From assembly GCA_035048495.1 (NCBI GenBank), contig CM068549.1, positions 9,782,000 through 9,845,999 of the forward strand: a stretch of DNA of 64,000 nucleotides. Direction: 5' to 3'. A model generated the notes under the pieces. That model was not told the origin of the DNA and made no database searches. It saw only the letters and a list, made by a program, of their open reading frames with translations. Position 1 is the stretch's first letter; each line of letters opens with the position of its first letter. Source of the stretch: Euptelea pleiosperma (lineage: Eukaryota; Streptophyta; Magnoliopsida; Ranunculales; Eupteleaceae). Shown here piece by piece: positions 22,140-33,966 of the stretch. Position numbers and translations under genes: made by a program.

Positions 22140-23539
22140 GGCCATGGTTAGCAGAGCCGCAAACTCATTGAGTTTAGCGGGAATGTATTTGAATGGAGCA
22201 AACTCCTACAGATCAGTAATAGCATAATTTTCTGACTCTGAGATGAAGTCAGGCGCAAAGTGTTCTTCATACTGGGAGAGTTTTTCCTCAGGAGAGTCCT
22301 GAATTAGATTCTCTATGGCACACTGTTTATTGACAACATCGACGGGGATGTTCCAATCCCTGCACTCAATGTGTTTATCATCCGTAGGGAAAGGTAGGTC
22401 TAGGGCAGCTGGAATCCCATTTTCTAGATATTACTCAATGGTAGGAATATCTGCGCAGATGTAGAATCATCAGAGACAAAGATGGATATGGGTATCTTTG
22501 TGCTCGGTGTAGAAGAAGGGCACCATAAATGGAAACATGGGTTCATCACGATTGTTGCACAATCCAAGGGTGGTGGGGATGGGTAAGTCTTGGCCAATTG
22601 GGATCCTATAGTCAAGACACAGCTCAATGTTATGAATAACTTCTTCAGAGTCCCAAATAGAAATAACAGAGGTAGATGATTCCTCTAAGCTAAGTTCAGA
22701 AGTCGGTGCTTTGAAGGACACTGAAGATGGAGACTCTGGCTCATCAATATTGTAGTCCGATCCTTTGTTTGTAGCAACCTCAATTTTCTCTTGTAAAGTC
22801 TGGTACTGGGTCCAGCTGTGTGACTCCTCATTATGGACTGTGGCCATGGTATTCCCCTCTAGATAAGCCATAGGTTGGCTAGTGAAGTTGACTTCCTCTC
22901 TCTTAGATTCTAACTCACCTAGACAGTGTTCCAAGCTCTCCATGGAGTGCTATTGTTGGATGATGTATTGCAAGAGGAGTTCTTTTAGACTAGGTTTAGT
23001 AGCAGACTGTGGCGGTTCAGCTAAAGGAAGCTGAGGTGCCAACTCTTGAATGTAGTCTGACTGAGTATGAAAGCTATATGATGGATGTGAGTCTAGGACT
23101 ATCTGCTGACTCTGAAAGTCCTGCGGGGTCCATTGTTGACCAAAATATTCAGTATGTAAATCTGGTTGGTACTATGACTGCGAGTACTGGCCATTATATT
23201 GTCCATAGGGTTGGTGAAACCCGGAATGATACATATCCTATTGCAGATTCTGCTGGGGAAAAGATTGTTGTTCCCATCCAAAGTTATCGTGACTTCCATT
23301 GTCCGGATAATACGTGTTATTGTAGGAGGTCTATAGAGGAGGTTTAAATTTACTAAAATTACAGACCTCTTCTTAGATATGAGGGAAATATCCCACAGAT
23401 GTGGAGTGATAAACATGTTTCTGGACCGCAACATCAAGGGCGGAAATTGATTTTGTCAAATCTATAAGTAGGGATTTTAGCACTAGATCGCCCTGTGCTT
23501 CATGTCCCATCGAACTCTGTGAGACTGGAGTGTCATGAC
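22140..23539 (-). pseudogene. gag C-terminal and linker remnant of the minus-strand element
   Basis: Right to left: a short piece (LTKSISALDVAVQKHV) corresponding to the post-capsid part of gag, then the open frame at 22470-22943 (SLEHCLGELESKREE, FTSQPMAYLEGN), a Glu-rich segment comparable to gag C-terminal sequence in 49740-50210, then the protease-RT linker piece near 22140-22340. No DLGAS protease motif and no RT were found. The gag zinc knuckle was not seen. Multiple stops and frame changes make it a pseudogene. Confidence 0.6.
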
Positions 23540-24356
23540 TGATATTCGCTCAAAAGTGCTTATTTTAAGCAATTATCCTTTTAGCGTTATTGCATTCTCC
23601 TACGTAAAATACTCTATTTACCTACTTTTCTACGTAAGAGTCTCTTCTGTTGCGTAGAACACACTTTTCTGGACGAAATGGTATATTTGCATGCATTAAA
23701 CACATTTTCGGAAGTCTAAATATTAAGCCGTTCTGATAAAGTCTCATTACGCGCTTCTTCTGTCGCAGGAAACTCCGATGGGACGATTCTCGAGACTTGT
23801 GGGCCCAAATTGATCATGAAAGCCCATTATCAAAGCTTAACAAGCCCACATGCTATGACTAGAAGATATGAGCCAAATATGGGCTGAATAAGAGGACCAA
23901 AAAGCCGGCCCAAAGAACGAAGAGAGTAGGAGAGCCAATGACCAAGAGACGGACCAAAGCGTTTAAAGCCACATGAGTCAGCAAAGAATGATGGTCGACT
24001 CTACTGGAGAAGCGTGAGGATGGTCACAGTGAAGACTAGGGTTCCAGACCCTCCGCCAGTGTTTTTCTCTCTATTTTCTGATACTTTCTCTCTCATCTCT
24101 CCTTATTCTCTCTCTCTCTTCATCTCTCGGTCCTCGAATCTACTGACCTAACCCCAGAACTCCTGCCCATCAGCTCTATCTCATCTCCCTTAGCTTTCTG
24201 ACCGTTGGAACTTCCATCGGACCGTTGGATCTTCAATCGGACCGTTGGATCTCTCTAGATTCGTCGATCTACCAATCTGAGTCCCAATCAAATCACCATC
24301 CATCCGATCGCCATCAGACTGTCTGTCACATCATCTCGTGAGACGATGGACATCAT

Positions 24357-26189
24357 TGAAAATAGGATTTTTCCGCGTCGTTGGTTACGGAAACCCTAAT
24401 CTCAATAATATTTGTAAATTGATCCGAATCTTTAATCCTGTAAAATATGAGATTTATATAGGGATTCGTGTCGGATGTCGATCCGCACTCGGGATTAGTC
24501 GGATTAGCGCGAATAAGAACATAAAATGACGAATTTTTATCAAAACTATGGAGAGGTGAGAGTGGTGGAGAGTTAGGGATTGAAAACATTCTTTTGAGTT
24601 GATTGCTGCAAACCATGAACTACAATATTAATGAAAAAGAGGCGAAATATCCAAATAACTCCGAAGAACTTTCATAACATCAAAATTCATTACAATGCTT
24701 AGATAAATCTTAAACTATGATAAAACAATTAATCAACTGGAAAGCAATAAAAAAAAACACTAAAATAGATGAGAGAGAAAAAGGAAGAGAATGAGATTTC
24801 TAGAGAGAGAAAGAGACGAAGGAGAGAGAACGCTAAAGAGAACTAGAGAGAGAAACTAAGGGAGGAGAGAGATAGTGAGAAATATAGAACCCTAAAGAGA
24901 GAAAAGAGAGATAGATCTAGGGAGAGAAAGTGAGCAGGGAGAAGGGCGAATACCTGTAGCTTATCTCCCTTGGAGATCGGCCAGTGAACGGATGGTGGAT
25001 GATTTGGCCATGGTGAGTGCCACTAGTAGCAAGGTGAAGGGAATGGGGGATGCACGTGATCTATAAGAGATCAGTTCCGATAAAGATGCGGGTGGTTTTC
25101 CGGAGAAGAACCAGTCCGCTAGAGTTGACCGTGAGGATTACGGTGTTGCTAGAACCAGCAACGGTTTGGTGGGATGTGATCCCAATATGGGAACGTGGAG
25201 TGATGGAAAGGATGGTGGCATTGGAGGGGAAGAAGGGGAGTAACCTGATGGAGGTATAGCTGTTGATCGATGAGGGAGAGTGCTGATTTTGGCCGGAGTT
25301 GCTGCGTGCAACTCCGGCGACGGAAGGGTGCAAGAACAGCAAGATGGAGGGGCGGTAATGACTCACAGGCAAGGAGGTTCGGGTGGAGCAGCAGGGTTGA
25401 GAACGAGGAGGAACACTAGCGGCAGCGTCAAGACGCAGCAGCTCCAAGGAGAGGAGCTTAGAGGCGGTGGTTGCGGCCGGAGTTGTAGAGGCAGCAACGC
25501 CTTGAGGATGAGGGGGGTTGCTAGCTGCAACTCGTGAAGGCAGTAGAGATGAAGACGGTGTAGGAGCACCGTTGGGGGGGTAGACTGGAGTTGCAACCTG
25601 CAACTCCGGTTGGTAAAAACGGTGTTGAAAAGAACCAGTCCGCCGGAGTTGCAAGTCTGCAACTCCGGCAAGAAGAAGAAGAAGAAGAAGCAGAAAGGAG
25701 GAGGAGGAAGAAGAAGATGAGGAAGAAGAGAAGGGAAGAAGGAGAGGGGGGTAGGAACCCTTACCGTTAGAATGTGTTGCAGGTGGGGGCGTGGTGAGAA
25801 CCGGGAAGGAGCTCGTCGGTTTTAATGGCGAGGTGGTTGCTGGTGGTGCGTTGATGGGGGTGACGGCTTGCTGGTTAGCCCCTCTGTACCTGAAACAGAA
25901 GAATGGAAGAAGGAGAAGAAGAAGAAGAAGAAGAAGAAGAAAAAAAAAAAAAAAAACCAGTCCGCCGGAGTTGCTCGCCGGTGTAGCTCGCCGGATCAAT
26001 AGAGAAGAAGATAAAGAGGAAGTAGAAGAAGGAAGAAAGAGGAGGGGGAGAGAGGGAGCCACCTTTAGGGTTTCCAAGGGAACCATTTTTAAAGAGAGAA
26101 ACCGTGGGTTTCTCCCTTAGAAACTCACGGTTTCTATTTTGAAAATTTGTCATTTTTTTAAGGTGCGTTTGGTCACCACGTGAAAAATG

Positions 26190-26237
<48 letters not shown>

Positions 26238-27156
26238 TAAAAACCTACTTTTCTATGGGGAATCTCCCCAATTAGTGGACCCCCCATTTAATTAAAATTA
26301 TTTTGAAATTCGCGGGGTCCACTAACTGGTCGGACAGCGGGTCGATGAAGATGGGCCCGGCTATTGGCCCACATGGACTGATGATGTCCATCGTCTCACA
26401 AGATGATGTGATAGACATTCTGATGGCGATCGGATGGATGGTGACTTGATTGGGACTCAGATTGGTGGATCGACGGATCTAGAGAGATCCAACGGTCAGA
26501 AAGCTAAGGGAGATGAGATAGAGCTGATGGGCAGGAGTTCTGGGGTTAGGTCAGTAGATTCGAGGATCGAGAGATGAAGAGAGAGAGAGAATAAGAAGAA
26601 ATGAGAGAAAAAGTATCAAAAAAAATGGAAAAAAGTACTGGCGGAGGGTCTGGAACCCTGGTCTTCACTGTGACATCCTCACGCTTCTCCAGTAGAGTCG
26701 ACCATCATTCTTTGCTGACTCATGTGGCTTTAAACGCTTTGGTCCGTCTCTTGGTCATTGGCTCTCCTACTCTCTTCGTTCTTTGGGCCGGCTTTTTGGT
26801 CCTCTTATTCAGCCCATATTTGGCCCATATCTTCTAGTCATAGCATGTGGGCTTTTTAAGCTTTGATAATGGGCTTTCATGATCGATTTGGGCCCACAAG
26901 TCTTGAGAATCGTCCCATCGGGGTTTCCTGCGACAGAAGAAGTGCGTAATGAGACTTTATCAGAACGGCTTAATATCTAGACTTCCGAAAATGTGTTTAA
27001 TGCATGCAAATATACCATTTCGTCCAGAAAAGTGTGTTCTACGCAACAGAAGAGACTCTTACGTAGAAAAGTAGATAAATAGAGTATTTTAACGTGGGAG
27101 AATGCAATAACGCTACAGGATAATTGCTTAAAATAAGCACTTTTGAGCGAATATCA
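24357..27156 (-). mobile_element. Solo LTR (minus) nested inside another solo LTR of the same family
   Basis: Reverse orientation: starts TGAAAATAGG at 24357 and ends GAGCGAATATCA at 27156 (2800 bp). Flanked by perfect duplications ATCAT at 24352-24356 and 27157-27161. The flanks rejoin into a continuous plus-strand LTR. Contains GAA trinucleotide tracts and several CCGGAGTTGCA hairpins. Confidence 0.93.
26191..26234. repeat. Poly-T tract (~44 nt)
   Basis: Near-uninterrupted T run in the minus-strand solo LTR, at the place where other LTRs of the family have TA or A tracts, so length there is unstable. Confidence 0.8.
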
Positions 27157-27479
27157 ATCATCAATCCATGAGGGCCAATAGCCTGGCCCATCTTCATCGA
27201 CCCGCTGTCCGACCAGTTAGTGGACCCCGCGAATTTCAAAATAATTTTAATTAAATGGGGGGTCCACTAATTGGGGAGATTCCCCATAGAAAAGTAGGTT
27301 TTTACTTAAAAAAAAAAAAAAAAAATTTTCGTATTTTTTATTTTCAAAAAATACCCTATTTCCATTAAAGGAAATAGGGAGCTTTAAAAGGAGAAGGATA
27401 GGGGTTCATTCGAACCCTAATCCCCCTCCAATCTCCTCCTCTCCTTCCCCCTATCCTTTCCCTTCTTCCCCGCGACTTC

Positions 27480-27760
27480 TTTCTCCTCTTCTTCCTCTTC
27501 TCTTCTTCGTCTTCTTCACCATTCTTCGCCGGAGTTGCAGGTTTGCAACTCCGGCCGTCCTTCTTCCTTCTTCTCTTCTCTTTCTTCTCTTCCTTCTCTT
27601 CGTTCCTCTTCCTCTCTTCCCTTTCTTCTTTCTTCTTCTCCTTCTCGTCTTCTTCTTCTTCTTTTCGTCCTTCATTTTTTTCGTCCGGCCGGAGTTGCAG
27701 AACTCCGGCCGTCTCCGCCTTCTTCTTCTTCCTTTCTTCTTCTCTTTTTTTCTTCTCTCT
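27480..27760. repeat. CTT/TTC-rich low-complexity tract with hairpins
   Basis: Imperfect TTC repeats interrupted by two inverted repeats, GCCGGAGTTGCA...TGCAACTCCGGC at 27528-27555 and GGCCGGAGTT...AACTCCGGCC at 27687-27710. Equivalent tracts occur at 25671-25960 (as GAA) and 35130-35330. They create long artificial open frames in all six frames. Confidence 0.75.
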
Positions 27761-29068
27761 TTGCTGCTGCACGACCGCCAGCCTCCAGCTGCACCTCCAC
27801 TTGCGCCTGCAACCAGCAGGCGAGTTTTTAAACTCCACCACCGCCAATCATCACCGCCTACGCACCACCTTCGCCTCCGCCTGCATGTGCGACCGCCCTC
27901 CACACCACCTGCTTCTCCGCCCACCTGCGCGATTGTCTCAGGGTCATCCTTCGTGCAGCACCACGTCCTGCTGCAATGACTGTTACCCTCTTCCCTCCAC
28001 CGTTGGACTGTTCCATCCCGTCTCCTCTTCAAGGCAACACCGTTGGATTGCCTAGCCGTAGTGCCTCCACTATTGCAGGTAAGGGCTGAAGCAGCCTTCA
28101 TCACCGTCTTGAACTTCTCTCTCTCACGGTGGCAACTGAGAGTTGCAGTCGTTCACTCTTAAAGAAAGCCCACACACCTACCATTGCTGTTGCTCCAAGC
28201 AACTCCTAAGGCAAAGAAGCAGGCCGTGGGTACCATCATCACCACCAGAACCTGCATGGACCATCGTTCTCACCTTCTTGCTGTCCGTGCAAGTACCACA
28301 ACAGGTTGATCTTCTTTGTCTCAACTCCAACCAGGCCAGCACACCTGCAAGTCTCCCCACGCCATTCTCACACCACTCTCCACCGCACTAGCTGGCGTCA
28401 CCTCTACAAAACGTGGAAAGTCATCCACGGTTTCTCCCTTCCACAGTAGATCCTCACCATAGGCGCACTCTCCATTCACCGTTGCTGCGTTTGTAAAGTT
28501 CGCATCTCCTTCTTACCATGAGACCGACATCAATCTCCACGTTGTGATCTCTTGGGCCACTCATGGCCGAATCATCGGGCATCAACCATCTTCGTCTTAC
28601 AAGGTAAAATGAAGTCTTCTCCTCCAAGGTAAAGGCCTCTCACCTCTTTTCTCTCTCTAAAATCTCTAAAGTTTTCTCTTTCTCTCTATATCTCTTTTTC
28701 TCTCTCTAGAGAGTAATCTCTCTTTCTAGAGACCTCTTTCTAACTTTCTCTCTCTAACTCTCTTTAGAATTTTCTTCTTTAAAATTGCTTTTTAGTTTAT
28801 CTTATTTTATTTTATGTTCGATTCAAGCATTGTAATAGACATTTTGATCACTGAATAATGAAGTTTGTTTTTATCTATTATTTCTTGTAATATTCCGTCA
28901 GTTTTGTTCTTATTCGCACTAATCCGACTAATTCCGAGTGCGGATCGACATCCGACACGAATCCCTATACAAATCTATCAATTTTGCAGGATAATCGGAT
29001 AAAAAAATTACAAATATGTTGAAGTTAGGGTTTCTGTAACCAACGACGCGAAAAAAAACCTATTTTCA

Positions 29069-29167
29069 ATGACGATACTCAGGATTGGTATACCATTGCT
29101 CGGAGTTATCGCCTAGATCTTCAAAGAAATTGTTGTAGGTCTTGAATAGAGGCCGTTCAGCAGCCAT
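29069..29167 (-). pseudogene. gag N-terminal remnant, internally deleted
   Basis: An ATG at 29167 on the minus strand starts MAAERPL, the same beginning as gag at 46140. It passes at once into FFEDLGDNSEQW, which matches the end of the gag capsid region of the other element (KFLGELGENSQHW). Most of the capsid-like domain is therefore deleted. The frame is cut at 29069 by the solo LTR 23540-29068. Confidence 0.62.
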
Positions 29168-30706
29168 CAGAGAGATGTGAGTCTCTCAGAGGAGGAAGAT
29201 AGATTAGGTGAAAGAAATCGGTGCGGTAGACTGACTCTCAGATCGAATCAGTCTTGGGTTTGATCAAATCCAAACGGGCATATGCTTGTAAAAGCAAGCC
29301 CTAGAGTCGGTAAAAAATCTGAGGACTACGAAACCGAATGAGCCTAGATGATGCACACAGAGTAATAGATAATCCTATTTCTAAACAATCAGGATAATAT
29401 TATGAATTATCTTGTTTAGTGTAGGGATAGTGTAGATTATGACAGTGGGCGGACCACTGGTCTATCTTCTATTACCCGCCGGACTAACTTTTCACTCTGT
29501 AGGTTCTCACAAGGATACACTCTTCAAAGCAAATCCGCTAGTACTAACTCAAGTTGACTGAAAGATAATCCGAAGCCTAGACAGACATGTGGCACATCGG
29601 CTGATTTGAGTACGCCCTAGACTAATCGGATTTGTCAAGCGTGAAGATGAGTTTTCCCAGAAGAAGAGCTAGGGCTGGTTCGTGTTCCTAATCCGACACT
29701 AAGCTAATCCGACAGACAATCACGGAGGCCACTTACGAGCTCGGTATACTTGAGTAGTAGGAACCTATGGGTGTGTTAGATAACAGGGACCCGCACTAAT
29801 GGACTTAATCAACTTGATCTTTGAAGGGGTCACTTTATGTGGAGTTTTCCTCGAACACCGATCTAATTGGGCTCTACTTCTTGATTGATTTTAATTTTTG
29901 GCTGTGGTTGCACAAAAGCTGGAATGACGAGGTGAGTGATGAAATCCCACCAGTTTCAAGTTAGAGCTGGGTTTGCTCTTTATGTATTTTATTACGGCCA
30001 AACTAAGCAATTCTGATAAGTTTTGCAAAAGAAAATAAACAATCGGCATAGTGTTTGCACAATGATCATGATCGCACTCAAGGCGAGGTGTAGAAACTTA
30101 CCTGCCCTTTGGCTACGCACGGGGTCTCCTCCGTGAGATAGGGAGGGGTATCCAAATGGGCTTGGGCCCGACTCCACCTCTTTGAGCTTTCGCTCCCTAC
30201 TCACTTTGTAAATGCAATCCGCAATCATGTTAGTCCATAATGGTCTATGGTATAAATTTGGAAGATATACCGCCTTTGGGGTTTCAAGAAACACGCAATG
30301 ATTTAGGGTCGGTATTGTGAATTAGTTCCAATTAGGGTTTGAAATTCAACTTTAGCTATTCCCGAATTAGGATTCGGAAATATCTATTTTTGAATTACCC
30401 GGAGTTGGAAATCTTCCAAATTGAATCAAATAACCAATGGTGATCTAACTAGAAATAGCAGAATTGAAATTTGACCCTAATATTTTTGGTATTATTTAAT
30501 TAATTAATTATCTAGCAGTTATTCTAAAAGGAGAGAAAATGAATCCTTAAATTATTACAACTTTGCACTCGGCCGTCCGATGCATTAAAATAATAAGTGA
30601 AAAATGTGAAAAATAAAATGGAAAGTTTTTGATTTTTTATCGGATCTTCAATATTAAGCAGCTTTCCGAATTCCTGTTCGTCATTTTGCAATCCCGTCAA
30701 CCGAGA

Positions 30707-30719
30707 GGCAACGACGCCA
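30707..30719 (-). other. tRNA-Asp-like primer binding site of the minus-strand element
   Basis: On the minus strand TGGCGTCGTTGCC lies 2 nt after the LTR end. Plant Athila/Tat elements typically use TGGCGCCGTTGCC, complementary to the 3' end of tRNA-Asp; one base differs here. Confidence 0.75.
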
Positions 30720-30721
30720 TT

Positions 30722-32400
30722 TGAAATTTAGGGTTTTTCGCGTCGTTGGTTACGGAAACCCTAGATCTCAACAATATTTGGAATTTCTCTAAATTGGTTC
30801 ACTTAATCTGCAAATAAACAGACTTGCATAGTGGCTCGTGTCAGATATCGTCCGCACTCGGGATTAGTTAGCACAATAAGAAATAAGAATAATCAGAAAA
30901 TGCTTAGAATAAATGGAAGGGTGAGAATGGTGGAGGTTGATTTAAAATATGCTTGAGATTGTTGTTAAAATTATTAGAATGAAAAAAACATAAGAGAAAC
31001 GAGAATGAAAAACACAATAATTGAAAACAACTTAAACTTGAATTTAAAACTTATTCATTAAACTAAAAACAAATGCTTATAATGCTTTACGACGGAAATA
31101 ACATTAAACCAAATTAATCTAAAAAGCCATTAAAATATTACCCTATAAAGCATGTAAAAGTAGAGAGAGAAAGAAGGTAGGAAGGTTAGAGAGATGAATT
31201 AGAGATAAGCTTACAATTGAAGAGGTAGATGGTGCAACTTCGATTGGATAGACCTCAATAGGATTGAGGATTGTAGCCTTTGATTGTGGCGAATGGAATA
31301 GGTAGCAAGGAGACGTTGTTGTTTGATACTTTGCACCTCGAGGTGGAGGCGTTAATGGTGAGCTCGCCGGAGTTGCTCGCCGGAAAAGAAGGGTGAAGAA
31401 GAAGAGAAAGAAAGAAGAAAGAGAGGAAGAGAATGGGGAGGGAACCAACCCAAGAAGGAGAGATCGTAGATTTCTTATAGATCTTTTTTTTTCTTTTTGC
31501 TTGTTGTAAAAATGATGACCGTTGGATCTCTCTAGATCCAACGGTTGGGAATGGGTTAGTTAGATAAGAGAGAGTGATTAGGATAGAGAGAGATGGGGGA
31601 AAGAATAATCGGTCAAGTGAGATCAATTCTCTCTTGTTGTTGCAAATGGGCATGAGCATGGGTAATGGGCATGGGTCATGGGCATGGGTATGGGCATGAG
31701 CATGGGTAATGGGCATGGGTCATGGGCATGGGTATGGGCATGGGTCATGGTCATGGGTATGGGTATGGGCATGGGTCATGGGTCATGGATCATGGGTCAT
31801 GGGTTTAGGTCATGGGCCAAGATAGATAGATAAAGAGAGAAATAGGAGAAAGGTGAGAGAAAAATACAAAAATAAAAGCATTGGAGGGTCTTGAACCCTA
31901 GTCTTCTTTATTCTCTCTTGTCCGCTCCACCAATAAGTCAAACTTATCCTTTGATGTCAATTGGTGTGGCCTATAACACCTATGTCATTCTCTTGGTCTC
32001 CAGCTATTCTTCTCTTTCTTAGTCCTTATTTTGGCTCTACGATCCTTTAGCTTTGCCCGTACATGTCTTCTATCTTTTTATCCTAGCATGTTGGCTCTTT
32101 AAGCTTTGATAAAAGTATTCTATGGTTTATCGTGGTCCCGCCAGTCCTCGAGAATCGCCTGATAGGGTCTCCTACAAGTGAAAAAGCGCGTAATGAGATT
32201 CAACTAAAACGGCTTGATACTGGACTATTCGAAATGCATATATTTCATGCAAATAGTCAATTTTTGTCTAAAGAATGCATTCTACGCAATGGAAGAAACT
32301 CTTATATGGAAAAGTCGACAAAAAGACAAGTTTTACATAGGAGAATGCGACATCGCTATAAGGATAATGGCTTAAAATAAGCACTTTTGAGCGAATATCA
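30722..32400 (-). repeat. 5' LTR of the minus-strand element (1679 bp)
   Basis: Reverse orientation: TGAAATTTAGGG at 30722 to GCGAATATCA at 32400, next to the primer site. Carries the family block CCGCACTCGGGATTAGT near its 3' end and a GGGCAT minisatellite. It belongs to the same short LTR subtype as 53139-54759. Confidence 0.88.
31648..31805. repeat. GGGCATG/GGGTCATG minisatellite
   Basis: About twenty units alternating GGGCATG, GGGTCATG and GGGTATG. The homologous LTR 53139-54759 has a shorter array at 54064-54175, so the array varies in length between copies. Confidence 0.85.
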
Positions 32401-33665
32401 TGTCCCTAATCGATTGGACATAGCCCAATCTATTGTAGACATTGTGTAATCGATTGGATACTACAGGCAGAAACATAATTGAGCCCAATCGATTGGAGAC
32501 ACTGTGTAATCGATTGGAGACTACGGGACAGAAATCTTTCTGAGTCAAATCGATTGGAGACTCTGATTAATCGATTGGAGCCTTCAAGACAGAAAATTAT
32601 AAATTTCAAATCAATTGGAGAACCCTGTGCAATCGATTGGTGCCTTCGGAACAGAAAACTTATTGAGCCCAATCGATTGGACACTTGTCCCCAATCGATT
32701 GGACATGGTCCAATCGATTGGACCAAGTGTACAATCGATTGGACCAAGTGTACAATCGATTGGATTTTGAACATAATCGATTTTATTAGATCCGAAATTC
32801 ATGGTTCCATTATCCCATGCTCTACACGACTCAGGGTCTTGGTATTCTATAAATATAACCCCCTTTATGCCTTCTCTAAACACACACAGAGACACAGAGT
32901 GACTCAATCTTCAAGAGAGAGAAGCAAAGGCTATGTTTAGTAGAGTGTCCATTTCGAAGAGCAAGAAGCTTATTTTCGTTCACATTTTGTGAGCTTGTTC
33001 TCTTCTCGATCAAAGCCAAGAGCTTGATCTTTACTCAACCTAGGTTTTCCAATTCTATACTTAACCTAGTAAGCCTGAGAGTACCAGTATGACTCAAACA
33101 CCTTTTGAGCAACTTGGGGTTCAGGGTGTACTGAATCCTTCACCTTCTGCAAAGGCGGGAGTATTGAAAATTAAGATTGGAGGAGCCGATCGAAGGTAGG
33201 TTTGGGGTGTACCAAACTGAACAAGCGGATAAGGCTTCTTAGCTGGAAGGGAGCGCATGGATTCGTGGCTTTGAGACGTGAACGCATCGGCAGTGGGCCT
33301 TGGCTAAGGTTGGATGCTGTATTTGCAACGGTGCTACGTAGGTAATCTTTGTTTCGTTTAACTTTTCAGTTAGTGATACTTTCCGTCTGGACGTGGTCCC
33401 GTGGTTTTTTCCTTGGCTAAGGTTTCCACATAAAAATATCTTGTCTTGTGTGATTGTTTGTCTGTGTTCCGCATTATATAATGATTAGATCAAACGACAA
33501 AAAGATAATATACCATGGAGGTATATTTGATTTGAGTCAGTTGTAATAATCCTTTTCAAACAACCAAGGCATGAGATTTTATCCCCATACCATAGACCAG
33601 TAAAATTGTATAGGTATATCTAAATTTAAATACCTAATCAACCCCCCTCTTCTAGGTATATTAAG
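32401..33665 (+). repeat. Probable SIRE/Maximus-type Ty1/copia LTR remnant with AATCGATTGG array
   Basis: The right part has features usual in SIRE-type copia LTRs: ACGTGGTCCCGTGGTTTTTT, a TTGTGTGATTG stretch and a terminal AACCCCCCTCTTCTAGGT. The left part (about 32407-32790) holds about a dozen exact AATCGATTGG decamers plus variants, spaced irregularly. The left end abuts the minus-strand Athila-like LTR at 32400, so this repeat is presumably broken there. Family assignment is from motif memory. Confidence 0.5.
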
Positions 33666-33689
33666 TTAAAGAGAACGGACCGGTGGAAT

Positions 33690-33961
33690 TTCACGGTGAC
33701 CGTTGTTATATGAACTTTTACCGACGGCCAAACTAAACCCGTTGCTATAGAACTTTATAGCGATGGTCATGAGCGTCGGTAAATGATACTTTAGTTTTTT
33801 ATTAGATCACAAAAAACATTTACTGACGGCCGATAGCCGTCGGTATATGAGCCTATTAGGGACGGTCAGTATTGGCCGTCAGTATAACATATTTCAACGA
33901 CATATTCGACCGTAGGTACAAGACATTAACTTGTCGCTATATGTATGTAATAGCGATGAAC
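33690..33961. mobile_element. CACTA-like repeat segment hosting later insertions (left part)
   Basis: Contains TTTACCGACGGCC, GTCGGTAAATGA, ACTGACGGCCGATAGCC and TTGTCGCTATATG in direct and inverted order. The same motif set resumes directly after the solo LTR (36761-36825: AGCAACGG, GACCGTCGGTAAAAG), so both belong to one older element. Confidence 0.5.
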
Positions 33962-33966
33962 ACAAG

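Larger units (their letters stand above)
23540..29068 (+). mobile_element. Solo LTR of the Athila-like family, itself interrupted
   Basis: Starts TGATATTCGCTC at 23540, ends TATTTTCA at 29068, with a perfect 5-bp target duplication ATGAC (23535-23539 and 29069-29073). The LTR is about 2.7 kb once the inner LTR 24357-27156 and its duplication are removed. No internal region or second LTR belongs to it, so it is a solo LTR left by LTR-LTR recombination. Confidence 0.92.
19761..32400 (-). mobile_element. Athila/Tat-like Ty3/gypsy element lacking RT-integrase (non-autonomous), nested
   Basis: In minus orientation: 5' LTR 30722-32400, primer site at 30707-30719, leader, gag N-terminus at 29167, a gag C-terminal part (23,5xx-22,4xx), a short piece of the protease-RT linker near 22140-22340, then 3' non-coding sequence, polypurine tract (20032-20042) and a 3' LTR truncated at about 19761. 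The linker piece includes LIQDSPEEKLSQYEEHF, alignable with the same part of the 37421-60332 element. No catalytic RT, RNase H or integrase sequence is present between about 22100 and 20032. The element is split by the solo LTR at 23540-29068. Because the left LTR is truncated, no target duplication can be checked. Confidence 0.78.

Noticed and set aside
25061..26086. 341-residue open frame on the minus strand, rich in Leu/Phe/Ser
   Set aside because: Lies entirely inside an LTR and comes from CTT/GAA repeats open in several frames; no domain.
27365..28104. Long overlapping open frames on both strands (Lys/Arg/Glu-rich on one, Ser/Leu-rich on the other)
   Set aside because: Low-complexity trinucleotide tract in an LTR; all frames open by composition.
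32430..32940. Repetitive open frames and an evenly repeated motif resembling a CRISPR array or a repeat protein
   Set aside because: Made by the AATCGATTGG decamers; spacing is irregular, repeats are 10 bp, and this is plant DNA.
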